From positions 1 to 42,300 of the forward strand of contig NZ_QUAC01000082.1 in NCBI RefSeq assembly GCF_003389455.1: 42,300 nucleotides of DNA. The letters are read 5' to 3'. Both the position numbers and the translations under genes were made by a program. This document shows positions 1-8,850 of this stretch, in pieces (position 1 is the stretch's first letter; the number at the start of each line of letters is the position of its first letter). Source of the stretch: Streptomyces inhibens (GTDB lineage: Bacteria > Actinomycetota > Actinomycetes > Streptomycetales > Streptomycetaceae). A model generated the notes under the pieces. That model was not told the origin of the DNA and searched no databases. It saw only the letters and a list, made by a program, of their open reading frames with translations.

Positions 1-1
1 C

Positions 2-2233
2 GCCTGGGCCACCGGCGGCGCCGGCCGCCCCGACCCGTACGCCTCCGCCGTCCGCGCCGCCGCGATGCGGTGGCGCACCCTGCCGACCGGCTGGCAGCAG
101 GCGCCCTTCCTCGCCGACGGACGGCTCGGCTGCCAGATCTACGCGGGCACCACACCCCACACCCTGAAAGTGATGGTCAGCCACACCGAGGTGCAGGACC
201 AGCGTGGTCAGTGGCGGGCCGGTATCGGGTACTCGCGGCTGCCCGTCGGGTACTTCACCCTCACCCTGGCCGGGGCCGTGACCGGCGTCGACTGGACGCT
301 GGACCTGTGGGACGCGGAGCTGCGCGGCACCGTCACCACCACCCGCGGCAGTGTGCGGCTCAGCGCCCTGGTGCACACCACCCGCTCCGCGCTGCTGATC
401 TCCACCCGGCCGAGCCCGGGTGAGGCCGACGCCGCCTGGTCGTTCACCTGGCTGACCGCGGCCACCACCCGCACCAGCGGCAAGCCCGCCGACTACACCC
501 CCAACCCCGCTCCCCGTACCGGCACAACCGGCGCCCCCGACGCCATACACTTCGTCGAGCAGCCGCTGCTGGCCGGCGGCGGCTGGACCACCGCCTGGCG
601 CGAGCGCCACGCCGGCACCGCCCGGCTCCTCGCCGCCCACCTCGTCTACCGGTCCCCCGGCGATCCGGCCCGTACGACACAGGAGGCGGTGCGCGCGGTC
701 GCCGGCACCCTGGCCGCCGACCCCGACCGGCTCATCGCCGGGCACCGCGCGTGGTGGCACACCTACCACCGGCGCAGCCTGCTGTCCGTACCCGACAAAC
801 GGCTGCAGAGCTTCTTCCTCGGGCAGCTCTACAAGCTCGGCTCGGCCACCCGCGCCGACGTTCCCGCCCTGTCGGAGTGGGGGCCGTGGTTCCCGGAGGT
901 CGGCAACAACTGGACCGCCCTGTGGTGGAACCTCAACGTCCAGATCGCCTCCACCGCCTACCTCGGCACCAATCACCTCGAACTCGACTCGGTGACCGGC
1001 GCGTTCCGCCGCTTCGAGGAGAATCTGCCGCTGTCCGTACCGCCCGCGTACCGTGACGGCCGCACCTACGCCCTCGGCCACCCCTCCGACTGGCATCTGC
1101 GGCCCGGCGAATGGACCGTGGGCGCGCCCGGCTCGGACCGGATCTCCGACAACTTCGGCAATCTGACCTGGGGCCTGCACAACGTCTGGCTCGCCCACCG
1201 CCACACCATGGACCGTGCCGTCCTGCGCGACGTACTCCTCCCGCTCCTCGCCGGAGCGCTGAACTTCTACGACCATTTCCTGTACGAGGGCAGCGACGGC
1301 CATCTGCATCTGCCCACCACCCGCTCCCCCGAGTACGCCGACGCCGCCGACTGCACCTACGACCTGGCCCTGATCCGCTGGGCCGCCCACACCCTGCTCG
1401 ACGCGGCCCGCGCGCTGCGCATCGAGGACCCGCGCGCCCCGCGTTGGCACGAGATCGCGACCCGCCTGGTGCCGTACGCACAGGATCCCGCCGACGGCGT
1501 GATGATCGGCGCGGGCGTCCCGCTCGCCGAGTCGCACCGCCACCACTCCCACCTGCTGTGGCTCTACCCCCTGCGCGAAAAGGTCTGGGACCGGCCGGCG
1601 GACCGGGAGCTGATGCGCAAGAGCTTCGCCCACTGGGCGGGTATGCAGAGCGCCTGGCGCGGCTACAGCTATGCGCTGTCCTCGTCGATGTCATCGGTGA
1701 TGGGCGAGCCCGAACGCGCGCTGGACCTGCTGACGTTCTTCACCGACCGGAACACCGTGGCCGACTGTCAGCTGACCGAGAACACCATGTACCGGGAGGG
1801 GAAGAACTTCGCGCTGGAGAGCCCGCTCGCGGCCGTGCAGTCGATGCTCGACATGGTGCTGCAGAGCCATGGCGGGGTGCTGAAGGTCTTCCCGTCCGTC
1901 TCCCGCCGCTGGTCCGATGTCTCCTTCGCCACGCTGCGCGCCCAGGGCGCGTTCCTGGTCGACGCCGACCGGTCCGCGGGCCGTACCCGCTGGATCCGGG
2001 TGCACAGCGAGGCGGGCGCGCCGCTGGTGCTCGAACACGGCATCGAGGGCGCGGTCACGGTACGGGACGAGCGCGGCAGGCCACTGCCGTGGAAGCCGGC
2101 AGGGCAGGGCCGGATCGCCGTCCGTCTGCCGCGCGGCGCCACGGCGTTCATCGCGCCGCCGGGCACCGACCCGGACTCCGGCCCACGGGACGTACCGGCC
2201 TCCGGGCCGACGCGGCCTTGGGGGCTTCCGTAG
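2..2233 (+). CDS. GH95-like alpha-L-fucosidase, 5' end outside window
   Basis: The reading frame is open from base 2, so the true start and any export signal lie upstream; 743 residues are visible. The N-terminal part has the layout of the GH95 fucosidase N-terminal domain: a DPYAS segment, then LPTGWQQAPFLADGRLGCQI, which resembles the usual W-x-x-P-F-L-G-N-G-x-L-G signature, and then SHTEVQDQRG. The middle and C-terminal part (roughly residues 270-650) is Trp- and His-rich, as in the alpha/alpha toroid catalytic domain, for example around RSPEYADAADCTYD and ESHRHHSHLLWLYPL. By family this enzyme would release terminal L-fucose from plant or host glycans, probably outside the cell. GH95 is inferred from motif layout. 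The adjacent relic at 2299 has the same N-terminal signature, so there was once a tandem pair. Confidence 0.72.
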   Translation, partial: AWATGGAGRPDPYASAVRAAAMRWRTLPTGWQQAPFLADGRLGCQIYAGTTPHTLKVMVSHTEVQDQRGQWRAGIGYSRLPVGYFTLTLAGAVTGVDWTLDLWDAELRGTVTTTRGSVRLSALVHTTRSALLISTRPSPGEADAAWSFTWLTAATTRTSGKPADYTPNPAPRTGTTGAPDAIHFVEQPLLAGGGWTTAWRERHAGTARLLAAHLVYRSPGDPARTTQEAVRAVAGTLAADPDRLIAGHRAWWHTYHRRSLLSVPDKRLQSFFLGQLYKLGSATRADVPALSEWGPWFPEVGNNWTALWWNLNVQIASTAYLGTNHLELDSVTGAFRRFEENLPLSVPPAYRDGRTYALGHPSDWHLRPGEWTVGAPGSDRISDNFGNLTWGLHNVWLAHRHTMDRAVLRDVLLPLLAGALNFYDHFLYEGSDGHLHLPTTRSPEYADAADCTYDLALIRWAAHTLLDAARALRIEDPRAPRWHEIATRLVPYAQDPADGVMIGAGVPLAESHRHHSHLLWLYPLREKVWDRPADRELMRKSFAHWAGMQSAWRGYSYALSSSMSSVMGEPERALDLLTFFTDRNTVADCQLTENTMYREGKNFALESPLAAVQSMLDMVLQSHGGVLKVFPSVSRRWSDVSFATLRAQGAFLVDADRSAGRTRWIRVHSEAGAPLVLEHGIEGAVTVRDERGRPLPWKPAGQGRIAVRLPRGATAFIAPPGTDPDSGPRDVPASGPTRPWGLP

Positions 2234-2298
2234 GCAGCGGGCGTGCGTCGCCCTTGGGCACGTCAACTCCCTCTGCCATGCGATCACTTGGAGAAGTC

Positions 2299-2625
2299 GT
2301 GCATCAGCCGGCAACCCTCTCCGACTCGACCTCCGATTCCCCTTCCGCCTCCCCCTCCAGGAGAAGCATCCTCGGTGTCGCACTGGCCGCCGGTGCGGCA
2401 GGCGCCGCCGGTGCGGCCGGGATGGCCAGGATGGCCGGGATGGCCGCCGTCGCACCGGAGGCGGTGGCCGCGGCGGCCCCGGAGGCGGCGGTCGACCCCT
2501 GGGTGAGCGTCCTCGCCGATGCGGACCTCGTATGGCAGCGGATGCCGAAGACCTGGTACGAGGGCCCATTCCTCGGCAACGCCCGCCTGCCCCGGGAACC
2601 GGCCTCGCCGCCGACCGCTTCCTCC
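2299..2625 (+). pseudogene. Truncated, frameshifted start of a second GH95-like secreted protein
   Basis: A GTG at 2299 is preceded at 5 bases by GGAG (2290-2293). The frame encodes a twin-arginine signal (SRRSILG followed by a long Ala/Gly run), then DPWVSVLADADLVWQRMP and WYEGPFLGNARL. This repeats the GH95-type N-terminal signature of the upstream gene. At about 2589-2593 a short C-rich insertion shifts the frame; the expected continuation GTGLAADRFLL is readable in another frame. Homology then stops and the DNA runs straight into the 3' end of the opposite-strand Mrr-TerD gene at 2626. I read this as a gene lost by a frameshift and a deletion or rearrangement that brought the terD-type gene next to it. 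Confidence 0.65.
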
Positions 2626-4707
2626 TCAGGCAACCTCGATGCCGTACTCCTGCACCAGCGCCTCCAGGCCGCCGGAGAAGCCCTTGCCGCCGATCACGAA
2701 GTCCCAGTCGCCGCCCGCCCGTTGCCGGAACGAGCCGAGCACCAGCGCGGTCTCGCCGCGCCGCCCGTCCGAGACCTCCAGCTGCCCCAGCTCCTCGCCC
2801 GACGCGTCCAGCAGCCGGATCCGGGCATCGGTGAAGCCGGCGAGGTCGGCGTCGGGGTTGACCTGGGGGTCGATCGCCGCGACCAGGACCAGCCGGTCGG
2901 CGTCCGCCGGCAGCGCCTCGAACCGCACCTGCATCGCGGCGCGGTCGGGGGCGAAGCCGGGCAGCATCCGCACCGAACCGTCCGGGGTGCACGGGTTGTT
3001 GTAGAAGACGAAGTGGTCGTCGCTGAGCACCGTGGTCCCCTTGCAGACCAGCGCGCAGACATCGAGGGCCACCTCGCCGGACCAGTTCATGCCGAGGATG
3101 TTGTGGTCGGGCGCCTCGTCGGCAGCGGTGGAGCCGTTCGGGGCGGCGGCGCCCAGCCGGCCGCGCAGCCCGTACCGGCCGAGCAGATCGACGAGTTCGG
3201 GGCCGGCGATCAGGCTGAGCGGCTTGCCGTTGGCGAAGGTGTGCGCACCGGGGCCGAACCGGGAGGTCGTCACCAGCACGCCCTTGTTGGCGCCCTCGGA
3301 CTGCACGGTGCCGTAGAGGTCACGGACGGCGGTCGGCGGGACGGTGTTGCGGTAGCGCTTGACCTGCACCACGATCTTGCCGCCGCGGATCGGGTCGGGG
3401 TCCAGCGCATCCACATCGACCCCGCCGTCGCCGGACCGCTGGGTCGTCACGGCCTGCATGCCCATGGCACGGAACAGCTCGGCGATCAGGTTCTCGAAGG
3501 CGATCGGGTCCATCTCGTAGAGGTCCGGCTCGCTCTCGCTGCCGTGCGAGACGACCCCGCCGCCGACGTCGCCCGGCAGCCGTCCGGGGCGCACCGCGGT
3601 CCGCTGGTCGGGGCGCGCCGCGAGCTGCCCGCGCAGCCCTTCGGTCAGACACTCCACGGCGCCGACCTGCTCAAGATGGAACGCGTCGAAGGCGCTGCGG
3701 GGCGCCATGACGGTCGCGAGACACACCTGGGCCGGACGGCCGGTGACCGGGTCCACATCGTCCACGAAACCGTTGAGCGCCACCGACTCCAGGGTGCCGA
3801 AGGTGTCGGCGGCGAAGAGGTCGCGCAGCACCAGCAGCACGCTCTGGGCCAGCACATCGCGGTAGAGCGCCCGGCGCTGCGCGGCCGGCCGGGCGGTCTC
3901 CTTCTCCTGGTCGGCGGTGGGCATGTACCGCACGGACTTGGTTTCCGGGACGATGTCGTAGCCGGGCAGTTCCCAGTCCAGGACGAGCTGACGGGCCGTC
4001 GGGTCGTAGGCGGCGGCGATCTGGCGGGGGAAGCCCTCCGGCCATGCCGTGGAGGAGTACAGCGCGGCGGAGAAGTACTCGACGGCCGCCTCCGCGTCCC
4101 CGTTGCGCAGCCCGGACAGCAGCTCCTCGATGCCGGAGTTGTGCTGCCGGATCTCGGCCAGCGCGCCCGCGGCCCACTGGTCGTACTGCTGTCGGTAGGC
4201 GGCGAGTTGGGCCTGTCGCTGGCTCTCCGCGGCCTGCGCGGCGTACCAGTCCTGCTCGTAACGAGCGCGGGCCTCCTCCTGGGCGCGGTCACGGCGGGCG
4301 GCCCCGACGTGCCAGCCGCCGGGCGGCGCCTGGTAGCGGGCCGGGTCGGGCATCGGGAGCGGGGTGGCGAGGGCGCCGGGCGCGAACTCCTCGATGCGCT
4401 CGGGGCGCAGCAGCGCGGAGGCGGTGAAGGCGGGGGCGCGGCAGCCGTCCGCGAGCAGGCCGGTCAGCGCGGCGACCCGGGCGTCCAGTTCCTCGGTGCG
4501 GCGGCGGGCGTCGGCCTCCCGCTGCTGCCGGTAGGCCGCCTGCCGCTCGCGGTGCATCCGCGCCATGGCGCGTTCGGCGTCCCGTGCCTGCCGTTCCTGG
4601 TCGCGTTGGTGTTGGACATACGCGCGGCGCTGGGCTTCCTCCCGGCGTTGCTGCTGGCGCTGCGCCTCGGCCCAGACGGCCATTAATCCATGGGAACGGC
4701 GGCTCAT
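2626..4707 (-). CDS. Mrr-type restriction endonuclease fused to a TerD domain
   Basis: A 693-residue protein in three parts. Residues about 8-85 are a charged coiled coil rich in Arg/Gln/Glu. Residues about 395-510 form an Mrr-like PD-(D/E)XK nuclease domain, with MDPIAFENLIAELF, then GDGGVDVDA (catalytic Asp) and VVQVKRY (the Q-x-K element). Residues about 530-693 form a TerD domain, with DHNILGMNWSGE, NPDADLAGF and the typical ending GSFRQRAGGDWDFVIGG. By family the nuclease cuts DNA, often modified DNA, and TerD domains bind calcium and belong to tellurite/phage stress systems. I infer a sensor-nuclease defence or stress role. The start is ATG 4707, with GGAGG 12 bases upstream; the next ATG at 4683 lacks a ribosome site. 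No other ter genes are nearby. Confidence 0.85.
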   Translation of the reverse strand: MSRRSHGLMAVWAEAQRQQQRREEAQRRAYVQHQRDQERQARDAERAMARMHRERQAAYRQQREADARRRTEELDARVAALTGLLADGCRAPAFTASALLRPERIEEFAPGALATPLPMPDPARYQAPPGGWHVGAARRDRAQEEARARYEQDWYAAQAAESQRQAQLAAYRQQYDQWAAGALAEIRQHNSGIEELLSGLRNGDAEAAVEYFSAALYSSTAWPEGFPRQIAAAYDPTARQLVLDWELPGYDIVPETKSVRYMPTADQEKETARPAAQRRALYRDVLAQSVLLVLRDLFAADTFGTLESVALNGFVDDVDPVTGRPAQVCLATVMAPRSAFDAFHLEQVGAVECLTEGLRGQLAARPDQRTAVRPGRLPGDVGGGVVSHGSESEPDLYEMDPIAFENLIAELFRAMGMQAVTTQRSGDGGVDVDALDPDPIRGGKIVVQVKRYRNTVPPTAVRDLYGTVQSEGANKGVLVTTSRFGPGAHTFANGKPLSLIAGPELVDLLGRYGLRGRLGAAAPNGSTAADEAPDHNILGMNWSGEVALDVCALVCKGTTVLSDDHFVFYNNPCTPDGSVRMLPGFAPDRAAMQVRFEALPADADRLVLVAAIDPQVNPDADLAGFTDARIRLLDASGEELGQLEVSDGRRGETALVLGSFRQRAGGDWDFVIGGKGFSGGLEALVQEYGIEVA

Positions 4708-4752
4708 GTCGATCTGTGTCCTCCCCCCGGGGCACCTGCCCCCGGAACCCTG

Positions 4753-4766
4753 TGGAAGCGGTTTCA
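4753..4766. promoter_or_regulatory. LacI-family-like operator
   Basis: TGGAAGCGGTTTCA fits the LacI/GalR-family half-site pattern TGnAAnCGnTTnCA with a central CG. It lies 46 bases upstream of the Mrr-TerD start in the only intergenic space available. No LacI-family gene is visible in the window. It may control the nuclease gene or be left over from a sugar-responsive promoter of the disrupted glycosidase region. Confidence 0.35.
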
Positions 4767-4879
4767 CCTGCGCTGTTCATCCGACTTTAGCGGGGCGGGA
4801 GATGCCGGGCCGGTGGAGCGACGAGATCAGTCCGGCCGGAATTCGGGGGCCTGTCCGGCCCTGGTCCGCCGGAGGTGCC

Positions 4880-5221
4880 CTAGGCTGCTTCGGCCCGTCT
4901 GGCGGCCGCCGTCACCGAGGCGTCGTAGTCCGGTGCGACGCCGGGGACCAGGACCGTATCGCCGTCGATGTGCTGGGTCCGCAGCGGCAGGATCTCCTGG
5001 TACTCGGGGGAGTCGTACCAGGCCCGCGCCTCGTCGATGCCGGGGAATTCGATGACGACGACAAAGCCGGGCCAGCCGCCTTCCTTGACCTCGACCACGG
5101 CGTTGTGGACCCGGAACCGTCCGCCGAAGGGGTCCAGGGTCGCCTGGATCCGCTCCACGTATGCGGCGATGTCCGGGTGCGGGTCGGCGGGGCGGAGGTG
5201 GGCGATGGCGAACGCGCTCAT
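4880..5221 (-). CDS. DUF1330 family protein
   Basis: A 113-residue protein with the compact ferredoxin-like dimeric alpha/beta-barrel pattern of DUF1330: an N-terminal strand (FAIAHLRP), a helix around DIAAYVERIQATL, then GGRFRVHNAVVEVKEGGWPG and the conserved IEFPGIDEARAWYDSPEYQ. Its biochemical role is unknown in the family. The start at 5221 is preceded by GAGAAAGG about 9 bases away. It is transcribed away from the alpha-galactosidase gene, with 127 bases between the two starts, so the gap holds divergent promoters. Confidence 0.85.
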   Translation of the reverse strand: MSAFAIAHLRPADPHPDIAAYVERIQATLDPFGGRFRVHNAVVEVKEGGWPGFVVVIEFPGIDEARAWYDSPEYQEILPLRTQHIDGDTVLVPGVAPDYDASVTAAARRAEAA

Positions 5222-5348
5222 GGGGCGGCCTTTCTCGGTGCGGTACGGCGGTTGCGTTGCCCTCCACGTTTCCAGCCGGCGCCGTCGGGGTCGATTACCT
5301 CCGAGGTCATCGCGCACCTCCACCCGCTCTCCACGAAGGGATTCCGTC

Positions 5349-7457
5349 ATGGACGACCTCCTGCACTTCCGGGCCGCCGGCACCAGCCTGGTGCTGGATC
5401 TGTCCGGAACCGGCCTGCCGCGCCTCACACACTGGGGCGCCGACCTCGGCCAGCCGGCGCCCGACCGGCTGGCGGAGCTGCGCGCCGCCGATGTCGCGCA
5501 GACCGTCGCCAACGCACTGGACGAGCCGGTCCCGCTGAGCGTGCTGCCGCAGCAGTCCGCCGGCTGGCCCGGTACGCCGGGGCTGAGCGGCCATCGCGAC
5601 AGCTCCGCCGCCGCGCCCGCCTTCACGGTGCGCACCAGGTCCGTACGGGCGGCGGACCGCCATCTGACCGTCGAGGCGGTGGACGGGGACGGCGGTCTGG
5701 CGCTGACGCTGGAGCTCGGGCTCACCGACGCCGGGCTGGTACGGCTGCGCGCCGCCGTCACCAACACCGGCGACACCCCGTACCACCTCACCGAGCTGAC
5801 GCCCGCCCTCCCGGTCCCCGCGCAGGCCACCGAGATCCTCGATCTCACCGGCCGTCATCTGCGGGAACGCGCCCCGCAGCGGCATGCGTTCACGCTCGGC
5901 ACCCATCTGCGGGAGAGCCGGCGCGGGCGCACCGGCAGCGACGCGACGCTGCTGCAGATCGTCGGGGCGGCGGGTTTCGGCTTCCGGTCCGGTGAGGTGT
6001 GGGGGCTGCATGTGGCCTGGAGCGGCAACCACCGCTCGCTCGCCGAGCGCACCCCGGCCGGGCAGGCTGTACTGGCCGGCGGCGAACTCCTGCTGCCCGG
6101 CGAGATCCGGCTGGCGCCCGGCGACACCTACCGCTGCCCCTGGCTCTACGGCTCCTACGGGCGCCATGGCCTGGACGAGCTGGCCGACCGCTTCCACCGC
6201 CATCTGCGCACCCGCGACGGTCACCCCACCTCACCTCGGCCGGTCACCCTCAACACCTGGGAGGCGGTCTACTTCGACCAGGATCCGGCGACGCTGGAAG
6301 GGCTGGCGCGGGCGGCGGCCGAGGTGGGGGCGGAGCGGTTCGTGCTGGACGACGGGTGGTTCCGCGGGCGGCGGGACGATCGTGCCGGGCTCGGCGACTG
6401 GTATGTGGACGAGGAGGTCTGGCCCGACGGGCTGCATCCGCTGATCGGCACGGTGCGGGGGCTGGGGCTGCGGTTCGGGCTGTGGGTCGAGCCGGAGATG
6501 GTCAACCCGGACTCCGATCTGGCCCGTGCGCACCCCGACTGGATCCTGGCCGCCTCCCCCGCGCGGCTGCCGCCCGCCTCCCGCCATCAGCAGGTCCTCG
6601 ATCTGGCGCGCCCCGAGGCGTACGGCTATGTCCTCGGCCGGCTGGACGCCCTGCTGCGCGAGTACCGCATCGACTACCTCAAGTGGGACCACAACCGCGA
6701 TCTGGTGGATGCGGCAGCGCATCACCAGACGGCGGCCGTCTATCGGCTGATGGACGAACTGCGCGCCCGGCACCCGCATTTGGAGATCGAGTCCTGTTCG
6801 TCGGGCGGCGGCCGGGTGGATCTGGGGGTGCTGGAGCGCACCGACCGGGTGTGGACCAGTGACTGTATCGACGCGCTGGAGCGGCAGCGGATCCAGCGCT
6901 GGACCGGGCTGTTGCTGCCGCCGGAGCTGCTCGGCGCGCATGTGGGGGCGCCGGTCGCGCATACGACGGGGCGGCGGCACACGCTGGACTTCCGGGCGGG
7001 CACGGCGCTGTTCTGCCACTTCGGGATCGAGTGGGATCTGACGGCGGCGGACGCGGCGGAGCGGGCGCGGCTGGCCGAGTGGGTGACGCTCCATCGCGCG
7101 CTGCGGCCGCTGCTGCACAGCGGGACGGTGGTCCGCGGCGATCATCCCGATCCGGCGCTGTGGGTGCACGGTGTGGTGGCCGAGGACGGCGGGCGGGCGG
7201 TGTTCGCGCTGGTGCAGATGGCGACGAGTGTGCAGTCGCCGGCCGGCCGGGTGCGGCTGCCGGGGCTCGATCCGGACGCGGACTACCACCTGTCGCCGCT
7301 TGCGCCGGGCGACCGCCCCGAGGGGCCGTTCACCTCGGCGCTGCCGTGGTGGGAGAAGGGCGTGACGCTGCCGGGGCGGGTGCTGGCCGAGGTGGGGGTG
7401 CAGGCGCCGACGCTGTTCCCGGAGCGGCTGGTGCTGCTGGAGGCCGTACGGCGGTAA
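5349..7457 (+). CDS. GH36 alpha-galactosidase
   Basis: A 702-residue protein, the usual GH36 length. The N-terminal half is the beta-supersandwich domain and the centre is the (beta/alpha)8 barrel. YLKWDHNRD carries the expected nucleophile Asp (about residue 447) and WTSDCIDALERQRIQ carries the expected acid/base Asp (about residue 505). FVLDDGWFRGRRDD and GLWVEPEMVNPDSDL are further GH36 signatures. It hydrolyses terminal alpha-1,6-linked galactose from raffinose-type sugars or galactomannan. No signal peptide is visible, so it probably acts inside the cell on imported oligosaccharides. ATG 5349 has GAAGGGA about 7 bases upstream; the frame stays open to 4968 but that extension overlaps the opposite gene and is not credible. 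Confidence 0.95.
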   Translation: MDDLLHFRAAGTSLVLDLSGTGLPRLTHWGADLGQPAPDRLAELRAADVAQTVANALDEPVPLSVLPQQSAGWPGTPGLSGHRDSSAAAPAFTVRTRSVRAADRHLTVEAVDGDGGLALTLELGLTDAGLVRLRAAVTNTGDTPYHLTELTPALPVPAQATEILDLTGRHLRERAPQRHAFTLGTHLRESRRGRTGSDATLLQIVGAAGFGFRSGEVWGLHVAWSGNHRSLAERTPAGQAVLAGGELLLPGEIRLAPGDTYRCPWLYGSYGRHGLDELADRFHRHLRTRDGHPTSPRPVTLNTWEAVYFDQDPATLEGLARAAAEVGAERFVLDDGWFRGRRDDRAGLGDWYVDEEVWPDGLHPLIGTVRGLGLRFGLWVEPEMVNPDSDLARAHPDWILAASPARLPPASRHQQVLDLARPEAYGYVLGRLDALLREYRIDYLKWDHNRDLVDAAAHHQTAAVYRLMDELRARHPHLEIESCSSGGGRVDLGVLERTDRVWTSDCIDALERQRIQRWTGLLLPPELLGAHVGAPVAHTTGRRHTLDFRAGTALFCHFGIEWDLTAADAAERARLAEWVTLHRALRPLLHSGTVVRGDHPDPALWVHGVVAEDGGRAVFALVQMATSVQSPAGRVRLPGLDPDADYHLSPLAPGDRPEGPFTSALPWWEKGVTLPGRVLAEVGVQAPTLFPERLVLLEAVRR

Positions 7458-7484
7458 CAGAACGTCTCACCCTGGCCGCGGCGG

Positions 7485-7506
7485 GCGGATAAATCGCGGA
7501 TAAATC
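7485..7506. repeat. Perfect 11-bp tandem repeat
   Basis: GCGGATAAATC occurs twice with no gap (7485-7495, 7496-7506) in the AT-richer space between the convergent GH36 and GH105 genes. Eleven bases is one helical turn, a spacing typical of paired regulator sites, but no start codon follows closely in either direction. Confidence 0.6.
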
Positions 7507-7517
7507 ACAGGCATCTC

Positions 7518-7551
7518 GTGAAGTTCACGGCTTGATGTGAGAACTTCACAT
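7518..7551. promoter_or_regulatory. Pair of GTGAA/TTCAC palindromes
   Basis: Two inverted repeats share the same half-sites: GTGAA-G-TTCAC at 7518-7528, and ATGTGA-GAACT-TCACAT at 7535-7551. They are AT-rich for this genome and lack the GC-rich stem of a normal terminator. They could act as a weak bidirectional terminator or as protein-binding sites. Their place between two convergent genes is unusual for an operator. Confidence 0.4.
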
Positions 7552-7605
7552 GTGATGTTGGTGGTGCTGCCGCAGCAGTGACCGCGGCGGCCGGCCGACG
7601 GGCCG

Positions 7606-8757
7606 TCAGCCGTCGCCCAGCGCCACCAGCTCCGTACCGGCCAGCAGGAAGGCGCCGACACCGAAGTCGGCGGTGGAGTCATAGGTGACCGGCTGGCTGG
7701 ACTCCGGCCGGTCGCCAACGTTCTGGACAAGGCCGAGGAAGCCGTCGGGGTGCACGGCGGTGTCCACCATCGCGTTCCAGGCCCGGGCGGCGACCGGGCG
7801 GAAGAGGCCGCGCGGGACGAGCCCGGCGCGCAGCGCATACGCCGTCCCATAGGTGAAGAAGGCGGTGCCGCTGGCCTCGGGGCCCGGAAGGTGCGCGGGG
7901 TCGGCGAGGTTCACATTCCAGAACCCGTCGGTCCGCTGGACGGCGCGCAGCGCGGCCAGTTGCCCGACGAGCGTGGCGCGGTAGGAGGGGACCGGGGCGA
8001 AGGTGTCCGGGAGGACGGCGAGCACCTTGGCATGGGCGCCCGCGACCCAGCCGTTGCCGCGCGACCACAGCACGGGCCTGCCATTGGGGGACGCTATGCC
8101 GCCGGGCAGGAACCGCTTGTCGCGGTACCACAGGCCGCTGCCGGGGTCGTGGAGGCCGGGGCCGCCCTCGGCGCTCTTGGTGTGGGTGTAGAGCGCGTGC
8201 ATCGCGTCCCAGTAGGCGGGGTCGTCGCGCAGCGCGCCGAGCCGGGCGAACGGCGGCATCGCCATGTGCAGCGCATCGTCCCACCACCAGTCGTCGTGCT
8301 TGTCGGCCGCGGTATCGACCATCCGCCGCAGCGAGTCCTCGATGGCGGCGATCTTGGCCTGGTCGGGCGCGGCGTCCAGCGCGTAGAGATCGAGGTACGC
8401 CTGGCCGGCGCAGTGGTTGTCGGCGTGCCGGGTGGTGACGCCGTTGTGCAGCCCGTACGCATGGCGCTCCGCCCAGCCGCGCGCATAGGCGAGGTAGCGG
8501 GGCTCGCGGGTGAGGCGGTGCAGGGCCATCAGCCCGCTGAAGAACGTGGCGCGTGCCCACTGGTTGTCCCCGGGGTCGCTGTGCGCACCGATCCAGTGGT
8601 CGGCGACCTTGCGCAGTACGGCGACGATCTCAGCGCGGGCCGGCAGCCGGTCGTGCGGACGGCGGCCGGTCACGGCGGCGGCCGAGTGGGCGGACAGTGG
8701 CAGTGTGGTGCCGGCGGTCAGCGCGGCGCCGGTGGCGAGGAATTGCCGACGTTCCAT
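7606..8757 (-). CDS. GH105 unsaturated glucuronyl/galacturonyl hydrolase
   Basis: A 383-residue protein starting MERRQFLATGAAL, a twin-arginine-like export signal; the mature part begins near residue 30. The rest is an alpha/alpha barrel with GH105 features: RHADNHCAGQAYLDLY, DDWWWDDALHMAMPPFARLG with the candidate catalytic Asp pair, LWYRDKRF and LWSRGNGWVAGAHAKVLAVLP. GH105 enzymes remove the unsaturated uronic acid left by pectate or rhamnogalacturonan lyases. ATG 8757 has GGAAGG 8 bases upstream. It is convergent with the GH36 gene, and together with the fucosidases it suggests use of pectic side chains. Confidence 0.87.
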   Translation of the reverse strand: MERRQFLATGAALTAGTTLPLSAHSAAAVTGRRPHDRLPARAEIVAVLRKVADHWIGAHSDPGDNQWARATFFSGLMALHRLTREPRYLAYARGWAERHAYGLHNGVTTRHADNHCAGQAYLDLYALDAAPDQAKIAAIEDSLRRMVDTAADKHDDWWWDDALHMAMPPFARLGALRDDPAYWDAMHALYTHTKSAEGGPGLHDPGSGLWYRDKRFLPGGIASPNGRPVLWSRGNGWVAGAHAKVLAVLPDTFAPVPSYRATLVGQLAALRAVQRTDGFWNVNLADPAHLPGPEASGTAFFTYGTAYALRAGLVPRGLFRPVAARAWNAMVDTAVHPDGFLGLVQNVGDRPESSQPVTYDSTADFGVGAFLLAGTELVALGDG

Positions 8758-8822
8758 GAACACACCTTCCGCGCCGTAGATCACGAGTGGTGGCATGTCG
8801 CTGGGCAGCGCCCATGGACCTC

Positions 8823-8850
8823 TCCTACCCCTCGGTTCCTACCCCTCGGT
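8823..8850. repeat. Perfect 14-bp tandem repeat upstream of the GH105 gene
   Basis: TCCTACCCCTCGGT is duplicated head to tail (8823-8836, 8837-8850), 65-93 bases upstream of the GH105 start. It overlaps the likely core promoter region and may be a recent slippage duplication or a paired site. Confidence 0.6.

Noticed and set aside
1111..4686. Very long plus-strand open frame of about 1190 codons
   Set aside because: It crosses the GH95 gene out of frame, the GH95 relic in frame, and then the antisense of the Mrr-TerD gene. Only the 2299-2625 part is a real relic; the rest is a shadow of high-GC genes.
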